A stretch of 59,876 nt of DNA from positions 1 through 59,876 of the forward strand of contig NZ_CAKLBV010000028.1 in NCBI RefSeq assembly GCF_920984675.1, read 5' to 3'. A program made the position numbers and the translations under genes. The DNA comes from Methylobacterium sp. Leaf118 (GTDB lineage: Bacteria; Pseudomonadota; Alphaproteobacteria; Rhizobiales; Beijerinckiaceae). The notes beneath the pieces are model-generated. The model ran no database searches. It saw nothing but the letters and a program-made list of their open reading frames with translations, and was not told where the DNA came from. The number at the start of each line of letters is the position of its first letter. Position 1 is the first letter of the stretch. Shown one piece after another: positions 29,464 through 38,519 of this stretch.

Positions 29464-30132
29464 ATGGCCGAGACCGAGACGGCGGGGCCCGCACCCCGCC
29501 TCGCCCTGCTCACTCCCTACGGCCTCGGCCTCCCGGAGGCCGAGGCGACCGCGACGGCGCTCACGGCCGCCTGCGCCGCGGGCGACGTCGCCGCCGTACT
29601 CCTGCGGCTGGCGCCCTCCGACGAGCGCGGCCTCGTCAACCTCCTCAAGCAGCTCTGTCCGGCCGCCCAGGAGTGGGGCGCGGCGGTCGTTGTCTCCGTG
29701 CCGGGCTTTGCCGGCGACCTCGTCAGCGTCGCGGCCCGGGGCGGCGCGGACGGGGTGCATCTCGACCGGCCGGACGAGCCCGCCCTGCGCGACCTGCGCG
29801 GGCGCCTGCGCGACGGGCGCATCCTCGGGGCCGGCGGCGTGCTCGGCTCGCGCGACACCGCCATGCTCGCCGGTGAGGCGGGCGCGGATTACCTGATGTT
29901 CGGCGGGCTGTTTCCCGACGGGGTCGCCCCCGATCCGGACGAGGTTCGCGAGCGCGCCGCGTGGTGGGCCGAGATCTTCGAGACGCCCTGCATCGCGGTG
30001 GCGGCTCAGGCCGGCGAGGTCGCGGGGCTCGCTGCGACCGGGGCCGAGTTCGTCGGCCTCGAAAGCGCCCTCTGGCTCGGCGATGCCGAGGCCGTGCGGA
30101 TCGCGCAGGCGCAGCTCGACACGGTGCGATGA
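29464..30132 (+). CDS. thiamine-phosphate-synthase-like TIM-barrel protein
   Basis: 222 aa, ThiE-like fold. The phosphate and pyrimidine-site pieces are only partly kept: GGADGVHLDRPD (ThiE: GADGVHLGQ) and GEAGADYLMFGGLFPDG (ThiE: GADYVGFGP) are clear. The usual GVSTHS segment reads GAGGVLGSRD, and the TKT loop that follows the GFGP motif is missing (PDGVAPDP). It may therefore not be a working thiamine-phosphate synthase. No ThiD, ThiM or TPP riboswitch is near. Its stop overlaps the start of the Sel1-repeat gene by four bases (ATGA). Confidence 0.75.
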   Translation: MAETETAGPAPRLALLTPYGLGLPEAEATATALTAACAAGDVAAVLLRLAPSDERGLVNLLKQLCPAAQEWGAAVVVSVPGFAGDLVSVAARGGADGVHLDRPDEPALRDLRGRLRDGRILGAGGVLGSRDTAMLAGEAGADYLMFGGLFPDGVAPDPDEVRERAAWWAEIFETPCIAVAAQAGEVAGLAATGAEFVGLESALWLGDAEAVRIAQAQLDTVR

Positions 30133-31232
30133 CGGTTTTCGGGGTTTCGAACACGTCCTCCCGCTCGCGCCAGGCTGCGGACCGGGGGAGGGCGAGGCGG
30201 CGGCTGCGCCTCGGTTCGCTCCTGGCGGTCTTCGCCGTCACAGTGCCGGCCGGCTTGCAGGCCGCCCCGAAGCCGCCCGCCCCGGAGGCCGCCGCGCCCA
30301 AGGAGGCCAAGCCGACAGGCAAGGGCCTGGAGCGCGAGCTGCCCTCGCCCTACTCGTCGAACGCCGAGGGCGCGAAGCCCGCGACCGGCCAGGCCAACGC
30401 CGATGCGGCCTACGGCGCCTACCAGCGCGGGCGCTATGTCACCGCCTTCCGCGAGGCGACCAAGCGCATCGAGGCGAACCCGAAGGACGCCGCCGCGATG
30501 ACGCTGCTCGGCGAGCTGTACAATCAGGGCCTCGGGGTCAAGCAGGACCCGAAACGGGCCCGCGAATGGTACCGCCTCGCCGCCGCCCAGAACGAGCCCC
30601 ACGCCATGGCCTCCCTCGGCCTGATGGCGATGGATGGCCGCGGGGGCCCGAAGGACGTGAAGGCCGGGCGGACCTGGCTGGAACAGGCGGCCCAGCGGGG
30701 CGAGGCGAGTGCCGCCTACAATCTCGCTTTGATCCAGATCGGCGACGGCGGGCCCGACGACCTCACGGCCGCCGTCACGAACCTGCGCCGGGCGGCGGAG
30801 GCCGAGATCGCCCCCGCCCAGCACGCCCTCGGGGTGCTCTATCTCCAGGGGCGGGGCGTCGCGAAGGACACGACCCAGGCCGCGACCTGGTTCCGCCGCG
30901 CCGCGGATAACGGCGACCTCGCGGGCGAGGTCGAGTTCGCCATCCGCCTGTTCAACGGCGACGGCGTGGTCAAGGACGAGGCGCGAGCCGCGCGCTACTT
31001 CCTGCACGCGGCTCGCCGCGGCAACGCCATCGCCCAGAACCGGGTCGCCAAGCTGTACCTGCTGGGGCGCGGTCTTCCGAAGAACCTCGTCGAGGCGGCG
31101 GCCTGGAACCTGACCGCGGCGGCGCAGGGGCGCTCCGACGAAGGGCTCGATCAGGGCACCGCCGGGCTCAAGCCCGAGGAGCGCAAGCGCGCCGAGGCCC
31201 TGGCCACCGAGCGGGCGAATCTCCAGCGGTAG
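30129..31232 (+). CDS. Sel1-repeat (TPR-like) exported protein
   Basis: 367 aa. A basic N-terminus plus hydrophobic helix (LGSLLAVFAVTVPAGLQAAP, about 28-47) is a probable signal peptide. A Pro/Lys linker is followed by about six Sel1-like repeats of roughly 36 residues from about 90 to 345 (for example LGELYNQGLGVKQDPKRAREWYRLAA, LGVLYLQGRGVAKDTTQAATWFRRAA). Such solenoids scaffold protein complexes in the envelope. The ATGA overlap with the ThiE-like gene makes the two translationally coupled, although their roles seem unrelated. Confidence 0.85.
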   Translation: MTVFGVSNTSSRSRQAADRGRARRRLRLGSLLAVFAVTVPAGLQAAPKPPAPEAAAPKEAKPTGKGLERELPSPYSSNAEGAKPATGQANADAAYGAYQRGRYVTAFREATKRIEANPKDAAAMTLLGELYNQGLGVKQDPKRAREWYRLAAAQNEPHAMASLGLMAMDGRGGPKDVKAGRTWLEQAAQRGEASAAYNLALIQIGDGGPDDLTAAVTNLRRAAEAEIAPAQHALGVLYLQGRGVAKDTTQAATWFRRAADNGDLAGEVEFAIRLFNGDGVVKDEARAARYFLHAARRGNAIAQNRVAKLYLLGRGLPKNLVEAAAWNLTAAAQGRSDEGLDQGTAGLKPEERKRAEALATERANLQR

Positions 31233-31340
31233 AGGATCGTCCGGGAGACCGGCTCCGCGACGACGCGCTCCGGTCCGGCGCCCCCTCGTCGTTGTACGAA
31301 AGCCAGCCCCCCGATCGGGACGCTGCCCCGCAGCGGGCGG

Positions 31341-31769
31341 TCAGTGGCGTCCGTCCGGCTCGCCCTCCTTGTCGGCGGGCGGGACGGCGCTCGCCACCGC
31401 GGTCGGCTCCAGCATCGGCTGGAGGCGGGCGGCGAGCTGTTTGTCGAGATGGCGGGCATAGGCGCCCTTGAAATAGCGCTCGCCGGTGCCGCGGCCGTAG
31501 GCCTGATCGTGGGCGACCGCCATACGCTGCACTTCGGGCCGGCACAGGAAGCCGATCACGCCCGCGGCCTCGTACCAGTGGCCGTCGCGGGCCAGCCGAA
31601 TCGCCCGGGGATTCGAGAGCACGGTCTCGGCGAAACAGGCGGTCGCCGCTTCCTCGAGCGGCTTCAGCACCGCGTGTGGGCTGCCGGGCACGTGCTGGCG
31701 GGCGGGTCGCGCCTCCGCCGCGTGGGAGACCAGGGCGACGGCAAGACCGCAGAGCAGCACGGCTTTCAT
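31341..31769 (-). CDS. secreted hypothetical protein
   Basis: 142 aa starting MKAVLLCGLAVALVSHAAEA (ATG 31767-31769), a clean signal peptide with cleavage near residue 20. The mature part is small and helical, with two Cys (CFAE, FLCRPE) and a Lys/Glu/Asp-rich tail. No known domain recognised. Upstream and in the same direction lies another secreted gene (31902). Confidence 0.75.
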   Translation of the reverse strand: MKAVLLCGLAVALVSHAAEARPARQHVPGSPHAVLKPLEEAATACFAETVLSNPRAIRLARDGHWYEAAGVIGFLCRPEVQRMAVAHDQAYGRGTGERYFKGAYARHLDKQLAARLQPMLEPTAVASAVPPADKEGEPDGRH

Positions 31770-31901
31770 GGTGGCGTCTCGAACCGATGTCGAACGCGCA
31801 CATTGTTCGCTGAACAAACGGACAGATCTAGGGCGAGGCCGGGGCTTTCAGGCCGTCCCGGGCGACAATCCCGGGCTGTCGCCGCGCCGCAACACCGGGC
31901 G

Positions 31902-32297
31902 TCAGCCCCGGCGCACCGCGTTCCAGCTGCCGCTGCAGCTGATCAGCCCGCCCCCGACGGTCTCCCAGGTGCCCGAACCGCTGCCGCCGGCGGTGAGGCG
32001 CCCGACCACCTGCGCGGCATCCTGGCCGCGGGAGATGATGCCGCGCACCGCGCCGTTCGGCGCGACCCGGCCGCTGATGTTGAACTCGCCCCCGCCATAG
32101 ATCGCTTCGCCGCGCTGGATCTGGACGCCGTAGCGGTAGGCCCGGTCGCAGGGTCCGTCGCGGGTCACGACCTCGATGCTCCAGCGCCCGTCGTAACGGT
32201 GCGGCACCGGCACCTTGCGCTTGGCCGCGTCGGCGGGACCGAGGACCGCCAGGGTGACGACGGCGGAAAGGCAGGTCGCGAGGATGGGCAAGCGCAT
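31902..32297 (-). CDS. secreted hypothetical protein, possible lipocalin-like fold
   Basis: 131 aa from MRLPILATCLSAVVTLAVLGPADAA (ATG 32295-32297), a signal peptide cleaved near residue 25. The mature part has the alternating pattern RYDGRWSIEVVTRDGPCDRAYRYGVQIQRGEAIYGGGEFNISGRVAPNGAVRGIIS and two cysteines that may pair (GPCDRAY, ISCSGSW). It resembles small periplasmic beta-barrel proteins frequent in Rhizobiales. Function unknown. Confidence 0.78.
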   Translation of the reverse strand: MRLPILATCLSAVVTLAVLGPADAAKRKVPVPHRYDGRWSIEVVTRDGPCDRAYRYGVQIQRGEAIYGGGEFNISGRVAPNGAVRGIISRGQDAAQVVGRLTAGGSGSGTWETVGGGLISCSGSWNAVRRG

Positions 32298-32491
32298 GGC
32301 GTCGGGTCCGGCTGTCCAAGCGGCGGCTTGGCAAGGGGGCTTCGGCAAAGGGGCATTGCAACGGGGGCTCGGCCCTTGGGCCTCGCCCCTCTCACGGCCG
32401 AAGATTGGTTCGACGCCCGCGAGGTCAAGGCTTGCCCGTCTCCCGCCGCGTGCGCCTGCGCAACCCGCGGCCCAGCCTCGCTTGGCCGGCG

Positions 32492-34312
32492 TCAGCCCTT
32501 CGCCCGCTCCGCCGCCTCGGTCAGCAGGGCGAGCAGGTCGCATCCCGCGAACAGGAAGCCGTGGATTCCGGCCGCCTTCAACGCCTCCGCGTCGGCCGGC
32601 TTGCCGGCGAGGTAGAGCGTGCCGCAGCCGGCCGCCTTCAGGGCCTCGGCCGCGGGCCCCGCCTCGGTCTCGTAGAGCTTGTCCGACGAGCACAGGCAGG
32701 CGACCCGCGCCCCGGACGCCTTGAACGCCTCGGCGAGCGCCGCCGGGTCGGAGAAGCCGTCATTGCCCAGGGCCTCGATGCCGCCGGCCGCGAAGGCGTT
32801 GGCCGCGAAGGTCGAGCGGGCGTTGTGGACCGCGACCGGGCCGAGATTGGCCAGGAACACCGCCGGACGCCGGCGGCTCTCGGCGAGATGCGCGTCGGAG
32901 GCGTCGCGCAGGGCCTCGAACGGCTCGGCGAGGCGCCGGGAGGGCAGGGCGCCCGCGCCGCGCTCCGGGGCCTGGCGCGGGGCCACGTCGAGCACCGCCA
33001 CCGGCTTCTCGGCCAGGAAGGGGAACTCGCTCGCCCCCGTGAGCGGCGCCTTGCGGGTCGCCACCGCCCGCTCGCGGCCCGCATGCACGGCCGCGATCCG
33101 GCCCGCCAGCGCGCCCGCGGCGAGGCTCTGCACGATGCCGCCCTCGCGCTCGATCTCCTGGAAGGCAGACCAGGCCCGCTCGGTCAATTCGGCGGTCAGC
33201 GTCTCGAAGCCGCCCGCGCCCGCGGCCGGATCGGACACCTTGGCGAGGTTCGATTCCTCCACCAGCACGATCTGGCTGTTGCGCGCCACGCGCCGGGCGA
33301 AGGCATCGGGCAGGCCGAGGGCCAGGGTGTAGGGCAGGGCCGTCACCGAATCGGCGCCGCCGAGCCCCGCCGAAGCGGACGCCATGGCCGTCCGCAGGAT
33401 GTTCACGAAGGGATCGCGGCGGGTCATCATCCGCCAGCCGGTCTCGGCGAGCACCCGCAGGGGCTTGGGCTCCAGGCCGCAGGCCTCCTCGATCCGGGCC
33501 CAGAGCCGGCGGATCGCCCGGAACTTGGCGATGGTCAGGAACTCGTCGGCATCGGCCACGAGCAGCACCGCGATCGCGTCGCGCGCCCGGTCGAGATCGT
33601 GTCCCCCGGCCTCGAGGGCGCGGAGATAGGCGACGCCCGTCGCGAGCGTGGCGGCGAGCTCCTGCACCTCGCTCGCACCGGCCTCGTGATAGGGGCGGCC
33701 ATCGGCCAAAGCCACACGCCCGCGGACGCCGGAGAAATCGGTGAGCGCCTGCACGAGCTGGCCCTCCCAACCCTCGACGGCGTGGCCGGTCGCCGCCTGC
33801 GTCCCGATCGGGTCGAGGCCGAGATCGAGGTCGAGTTCGGCCGGGTCGTCGCCGCGCCGCGCGACGAGGTCCTTGAGGAGCCCGGCAAGGGCGAAGCCGC
33901 GGGGGCCCGCATCGAGGCGCAGGGCGATCAGGGGCAGCATCACGCCCTTCAGCGCCGCGTCGAGCGCGGCCCCATCGGGCAGGTCGAGGCCGAAGCCGCG
34001 GGCGGCAGGCGAGGCCGCGTCCACGAGAACCAGGGCGTCGGCGCCGCCTTCGAGGTCGGCGAGCGCCTGGACGGCGGCCTTCTCGGCGTCCGGCTGGTCG
34101 ATGCGCTGGGCGAGCCGCCACGGACCCGGCGCCCGAACCGGCTGCGCCACGGGGGCGGCGGGGGGGTAGAGCGGCTCGATCCGCAGGCCGTCGGCGGTCT
34201 TGGAGACGAGACGCTTCTCGAAGTCGCCGCCCTTCAGCGCGGCCTCGACCGCCCCGCGCCAACGCTCCCGGGTCGCGGGCTCGAACAACTCGGCAAGCGG
34301 ACGGTCTTCCAT
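32492..34312 (-). CDS. mutA: methylmalonyl-CoA mutase small (beta) subunit
   Basis: 606 aa from MEDRPLAELFEPATRERW. TIM-barrel half with TGWRMMTRRDPFVNILRTAMASASAGLGGADSVTALPYTLALG and NSQIVLVEESNLAKVSDPAAGAGGFETLT. The C-terminal B12-like fold lacks the DxHxxG cobalamin His motif, as expected for the non-catalytic partner. The large subunit is not adjacent, unlike in Streptomyces or Propionibacterium; in Methylorubrum extorquens, as I recall, mcmA and mcmB are also apart, so this is the mcmB equivalent. It serves the ethylmalonyl-CoA/propionyl-CoA route to succinyl-CoA. Confidence 0.92.
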   Translation of the reverse strand: MEDRPLAELFEPATRERWRGAVEAALKGGDFEKRLVSKTADGLRIEPLYPPAAPVAQPVRAPGPWRLAQRIDQPDAEKAAVQALADLEGGADALVLVDAASPAARGFGLDLPDGAALDAALKGVMLPLIALRLDAGPRGFALAGLLKDLVARRGDDPAELDLDLGLDPIGTQAATGHAVEGWEGQLVQALTDFSGVRGRVALADGRPYHEAGASEVQELAATLATGVAYLRALEAGGHDLDRARDAIAVLLVADADEFLTIAKFRAIRRLWARIEEACGLEPKPLRVLAETGWRMMTRRDPFVNILRTAMASASAGLGGADSVTALPYTLALGLPDAFARRVARNSQIVLVEESNLAKVSDPAAGAGGFETLTAELTERAWSAFQEIEREGGIVQSLAAGALAGRIAAVHAGRERAVATRKAPLTGASEFPFLAEKPVAVLDVAPRQAPERGAGALPSRRLAEPFEALRDASDAHLAESRRRPAVFLANLGPVAVHNARSTFAANAFAAGGIEALGNDGFSDPAALAEAFKASGARVACLCSSDKLYETEAGPAAEALKAAGCGTLYLAGKPADAEALKAAGIHGFLFAGCDLLALLTEAAERAKG

Positions 34313-34455
34313 CGTGAACCCTGACGTGCGGCGATTCCGATCCGCTTCTGTGGGAGAGCGGCGGCTTGGCCGCAAGCCCTCGCACGGCCTGCGGCGAAAC
34401 GACAACCGACTTTAGTCTCTGTCGCCCCGCAGGCCTCGTTCAAAATCCTGAGGGT

Positions 34456-35307
34456 TCAGCCAAAAATAATCAGTCCGGCAAAGCCCAGCGAGCCGACGAT
34501 GATGCGCCACCACGCGAACAGCCAGAAGCCGTGGCGGGACACGTAGTCGAGCACCGTCCGCACCACGATCAGGGCCGAGACGAAGGCGGCCACGAACCCG
34601 ATCGCGATGAGGGCCGCGTCGTCGGAGGAGAGGTTCTTGTAGTTGTCGAGCAGGTCCTTGGCGAAGGCGCCGGCCATGGTCGGCATGGCGAGGTAGAACG
34701 AGAACTCGGTGGCCGACCGCTTGCTCGCGCCCATCAGCATGGCGCCGACGATGGTGGCGCCGGAGCGCGATACGCCGGGGATCATGGCGAGGCACTGGAA
34801 GGCGCCGATCTTGAGGGCCATCGGCAGGCTGAAGGTGAACACGTCGGTCTTGCGCGGCTGCTCCACCCTGTCGGTGTGGCGCTCGTCCGGCGGCGTGGAC
34901 TTCGGCTCGCCGAACATGTCGTCGATCACGAGCAGCACGAGCCCGCCCGCCACCAGGGTGGAGCAGATGATCCACGGGTTGAACAGGTAGAGCTTGATGA
35001 CCTTGGAGAAGAGGCCGCCGACGATTGCCGCGGGCAGGAAGGCGACGAGCACGGCGAGCACGAAGCGCCGCGCGGTCGGGTCGTGCGGCAGGCGGGTGGC
35101 GATGCCCCAGAGCTTGCCGAAATAGGCGTAGAGGATCGCCAGCACGGCGCCGAGCTGGATCAGCACCTCGAAGGTGTTGTTAGGCGAGTGGAAGCCGATG
35201 AAATGGCCCACCAGCAGCTGGTGCCCGGTCGAGGAGACCGGGATGAACTCGGTCGCGCCCTCCACCACGGCGAGCAGGAGCGCCTTCGCGATCTGGACGA
35301 GATCCAT
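34456..35307 (-). CDS. uppP: undecaprenyl-diphosphatase UppP (BacA type)
   Basis: 283 aa polytopic membrane protein. Both family signatures are intact: [17 protein letters not shown] near the N-terminus (catalytic Glu residues and His) and [17 protein letters not shown] in the middle. Eight or so membrane helices. It recycles undecaprenyl pyrophosphate to the monophosphate carrier for peptidoglycan and gives bacitracin tolerance. Start at the ATG 35305-35307. A hydrophilic loop [26 protein letters not shown] is longer than in E. coli. Divergent from the GST gene across 288 bases. Confidence 0.95.
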   Translation of the reverse strand: MDLVQIAKALLLAVVEGATEFIPVSSTGHQLLVGHFIGFHSPNNTFEVLIQLGAVLAILYAYFGKLWGIATRLPHDPTARRFVLAVLVAFLPAAIVGGLFSKVIKLYLFNPWIICSTLVAGGLVLLVIDDMFGEPKSTPPDERHTDRVEQPRKTDVFTFSLPMALKIGAFQCLAMIPGVSRSGATIVGAMLMGASKRSATEFSFYLAMPTMAGAFAKDLLDNYKNLSSDDAALIAIGFVAAFVSALIVVRTVLDYVSRHGFWLFAWWRIIVGSLGFAGLIIFG

Positions 35308-35595
35308 GGTCTTGTGTTCCCCGCGCCTGTTGGCTGCGCGTCTTGCCCGCGCTTCTTGGCCGCGCCCCTGGCCCTTCGGCCGGCCGGCGCGATCACGCGG
35401 AGTGCGGCAGACGACGGCGGTGCGGCAGCTTTGGGGCGGCAGGGTTGACGCGCGGTTACCGCGGACGCGTGAGTCTGTTAAGGAGGCAGCAACGAACCAA
35501 CCATAATCCTGGCCTGCCGGCCGGACCCTTCGTCCGGTGGCAGCGAGTTGCCGAGCCGGCGGCTTTTTGGACCGACACGCTGAACCACGGCCTCG

Positions 35596-36288
35596 ATGGC
35601 AACCCTTCACCACGCACCGTTCTGCCCCCATTCCCGCTTCATCCGCCTCGCGCTCACCGAGATGGGCATGGAGCCGGTGCTCGTGGAGGAACGGCCCTGG
35701 GAGCGGCGGCGGGACTTCCTGACGATCAACCCGGCCGGCACCACGCCGGTGCTGGTGGAGCAGACCGGCCTCGCCGTGCCGGGCGCCGCCGTGATCGCCG
35801 AGTATCTCGACGAGACGCGGGGCCTGGGCCTCAACGGCCGGCGGCTCCTGCCCGACACCACCGTCGCCCGGGTCGAGGTGCGGCGCCTGCTCGACTGGTT
35901 CCTCGTCAAGTTCAACGCCGAGGTGACCGAGTACCTCGTCACCGAAAAGATCGACAAGCGCTTCATGCCGAGCACGGCCGGCGGCGGCCCGCCGGACATG
36001 AACGCCATTCGCGCCGCGCGCACCAACGTGCGCTACCATCTCCAGTATATCGGCTACCTGATCGGCGGACGCCGCTGGCTGGCGGGCGACCACCTGACCT
36101 ATGCGGATCTCGCGGCCGCCGCCCACATCTCCTGCGTGGATTACCTCGGCGACGTGCCATGGGACGAGGACGAGATGGCGAAGGACTGGTACGCGCGGGT
36201 GAAGTCCCGCCCGTCCTTCCGCGCGCTCCTCGCGGACCGGGCTCCCGGCATGCCGCCGGCGGCCCATTACGCGGATCTGGATTTCTGA
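35596..36288 (+). CDS. glutathione S-transferase family protein
   Basis: 230 aa. N-terminal thioredoxin-like domain [28 protein letters not shown] with a Cys/Ser site, [12 protein letters not shown] (the cis-Pro glutathione-binding motif) and an all-helical C-terminal domain with [24 protein letters not shown]. It is the first gene of a tightly overlapping three-gene unit with queG and an epimerase. The substrate is unknown. Confidence 0.88.
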   Translation: MATLHHAPFCPHSRFIRLALTEMGMEPVLVEERPWERRRDFLTINPAGTTPVLVEQTGLAVPGAAVIAEYLDETRGLGLNGRRLLPDTTVARVEVRRLLDWFLVKFNAEVTEYLVTEKIDKRFMPSTAGGGPPDMNAIRAARTNVRYHLQYIGYLIGGRRWLAGDHLTYADLAAAAHISCVDYLGDVPWDEDEMAKDWYARVKSRPSFRALLADRAPGMPPAAHYADLDF

Positions 36289-37472
36289 AACCCGCCACCC
36301 CGGCCCTGACCGGCCGCGCCCTGCGCGAGACCGTCGAGGCGCGGGCGCGCAAGCTCGGCTTCGACGCCGTCCGCGTCACCCGCCCCGACGCCGTGCCCGC
36401 CTTGCGTGAGCACCTGCCCGCCTGGCTCGTGGCGGGCCATCACGGCACCATGGACTGGATGGAGGCGCGGGCCGATCAGCGCGCCGACCCGCTGGTGCTC
36501 TGGCCCGAGGCGCGCAGCGTCCTGATGCTCGGCATGAATGCCGGGCCGCAGACCGATCCCCTCGCGCTCCTGGCCCTGAAGGATCGCGGCGCGATCGCGA
36601 CCTACGCGCAGCGGCGCGACTATCACGAGGTGGTCAAGGGCAAGCTGAAGGAGCTCGGCGGCTTCCTCTCGGCGCGCTCGGGGCGGCCGGTCAAGGTCTT
36701 CTGCGACACCGCCCCGGTGATGGAGAAGCCCCTGGCGCAGGCCTCCGGGCTCGGCTGGCAGGGCAAGCACACGGTGCTGGTCTCGCGCGCGCACGGCAAC
36801 TGGCTGATGCTCGGCGCGATCTTCTCCGCCGCCGAATTGGAGCCCGACCCGCCCGAGGGCGACCATTGCGGCTCCTGCCGCCGCTGCCTCGATGCCTGCC
36901 CGACCGACGCGTTCCCGGCGCCCTACCGCCTCGATGCGCGCCGCTGCCTCTCGTATCTCACCATCGAGCATCCGGGGCCGATTCCGGCCGCGTATCGCGC
37001 GAAGATCGGCAACCGGATCTTCGGCTGCGACGATTGCCTCGCCGTCTGCCCCTGGAACAAGTTCGCCGGCGCCGCGCGGGAGATGCGCATGGCCGCCCGG
37101 GCGGATCTCGCGGCCCCGCCGCTCAAGGACCTCGCCCGGCTCGACGAGGCGGCGTTCCGGGCCCGATTCGCCGGCACGCCGATCAAGCGCACCGGCCGCG
37201 ATCGCTTCCTGCGCAATGTCCTGATCGCCATCGGGAACTCCGACACCCCCGCGCTCGCCGACGAAGCCGCGCGCTGCCTGACCGATCCCGACCCCACCGT
37301 CCGCGGGGCCGCCATCTGGGCCTGCGGCCGGCTGCTGCCCGCGGCCGACCTCGCCCGCCTGTTCGACGCCCATGGACGCGACGAGACGGATCCCCATGTG
37401 AGGGCCGAATGGCACGCTCTCGGCCCGACCCGCGGGGAGGGGGCGCCCGCCCCGGAGAATCCGCCCGCATGA
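36285..37472 (+). CDS. queG: epoxyqueuosine reductase QueG, probable CTG start
   Basis: 395 aa. Last step of queuosine synthesis: cobalamin- and [4Fe-4S]-dependent reduction of epoxyqueuosine in tRNA. Signature blocks: [44 protein letters not shown], cluster motifs [16 protein letters not shown] and [13 protein letters not shown], and a HEAT-like tail. No ATG, GTG or TTG lies in frame near the family start; the CTG at 36285-36287 overlaps the GST stop as CTGA and puts the N-terminus at [20 protein letters not shown], which fits family length. The alternatives are a CTG further in or a start within the GST frame. The stop overlaps the next gene as ATGA. Confidence 0.9.
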   Translation: MKPATPALTGRALRETVEARARKLGFDAVRVTRPDAVPALREHLPAWLVAGHHGTMDWMEARADQRADPLVLWPEARSVLMLGMNAGPQTDPLALLALKDRGAIATYAQRRDYHEVVKGKLKELGGFLSARSGRPVKVFCDTAPVMEKPLAQASGLGWQGKHTVLVSRAHGNWLMLGAIFSAAELEPDPPEGDHCGSCRRCLDACPTDAFPAPYRLDARRCLSYLTIEHPGPIPAAYRAKIGNRIFGCDDCLAVCPWNKFAGAAREMRMAARADLAAPPLKDLARLDEAAFRARFAGTPIKRTGRDRFLRNVLIAIGNSDTPALADEAARCLTDPDPTVRGAAIWACGRLLPAADLARLFDAHGRDETDPHVRAEWHALGPTRGEGAPAPENPPA

Positions 37473-38353
37473 ACCTGTTCGTCTTCGGCCTCGGCTTCTC
37501 CGCGCGCCACTTCGCGGAAACCCGGCGGGCCGACTTCGCCGCCGTGCGGGCGACCGTGACGGAGGCCGAGCGGGCGGAGACGCTCGCCGCCGCGACGGGC
37601 TTCGCGATGTGCGCCTTCGGCCCGGACACGGACGGCCCCGGCATCGCCGACGACCTCGCCGACACGGATGTGCTGCTCGTCTCCGCCCCTCCGGGGCCGG
37701 GCGGCGACACGGCCCTGCGGCGCTACGGACCCGCCATCGCGGCAAGCCGCATCCGGTGGATCGGCTACCTCTCGACCATCGGGGTCTACGGCGACCAGGG
37801 CGGCGCCTGGATCGACGAGACCACGCCGGCCACGCCGACGAGCGCGCGCTCGCGGGAGCGCCTCGCCGTCGAGGCGGCGTGGTGCGCCCTCGGCCAGGAG
37901 ACCGGCAAGGCGGTCCAGATCTTCCGGCTGTCGGGCATCTACGGCCCCGGCCGCAACCCGATCGTGAAGCTGCGCGAGGGCCGGACCCAGCGCATCGTCA
38001 AGCCGGGCCAGGTGTTCAACCGCATCCACGTGGCCGACATCGCGACGACGCTCGCCGCCTCGATCGCGCGCCCGCGCGGCGGCGCGGTCTATAACGTCAC
38101 CGACGACGAGCCCGCCCCGCCCCAGACGGTGATCGAGCACGCCGCCGCGCTGACCGGCCTGCCCCTGCCGCCCGCGGTCGATTACGAGACCGCCGACCTC
38201 AGCCCGATGGCGCGCAGCTTCTACGGCGAGAACAAGCGGGTTCGGAACCGGCTGATCCGGGAGGAGCTGGGCGTGAGGCTCGCCTACCCGACTTACCGCG
38301 AGGGCTTGGCCGCCCTGGTGGCGGATGCGGAGGGCGGCGCGACCGCCTCCTGA
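37469..38353 (+). CDS. SDR-family NAD(P)-binding epimerase/reductase
   Basis: 294 aa. Atypical extended SDR (nucleoside-diphosphate-sugar epimerase-like): N-terminal [16 protein letters not shown] (degenerate GxxGxxG), [38 protein letters not shown] (Tyr of the YxxxK-type site not obvious), [12 protein letters not shown] and [19 protein letters not shown]. It is the third gene of the coupled GST-queG unit (ATGA overlap). These YeeZ-like proteins often sit beside queG or ycf39-like genes; substrate unknown. Confidence 0.85.
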   Translation: MNLFVFGLGFSARHFAETRRADFAAVRATVTEAERAETLAAATGFAMCAFGPDTDGPGIADDLADTDVLLVSAPPGPGGDTALRRYGPAIAASRIRWIGYLSTIGVYGDQGGAWIDETTPATPTSARSRERLAVEAAWCALGQETGKAVQIFRLSGIYGPGRNPIVKLREGRTQRIVKPGQVFNRIHVADIATTLAASIARPRGGAVYNVTDDEPAPPQTVIEHAAALTGLPLPPAVDYETADLSPMARSFYGENKRVRNRLIREELGVRLAYPTYREGLAALVADAEGGATAS

Positions 38354-38519
38354 CGCGGCCGCGGCCCGAGACCACGGCGCGCGGCAGGCGCGGGCGTTTC
38401 CGAACCTCCGGCCAGCCGGGCGCGGGGGAGGCCGTGTCGGCCTTTTCGGAAAAAGACGATGCGGAACAGGGATCGTCAGGGATTCGACATTCAGGACGAT
38501 TCTGGAGGAGCCCCGGCCC

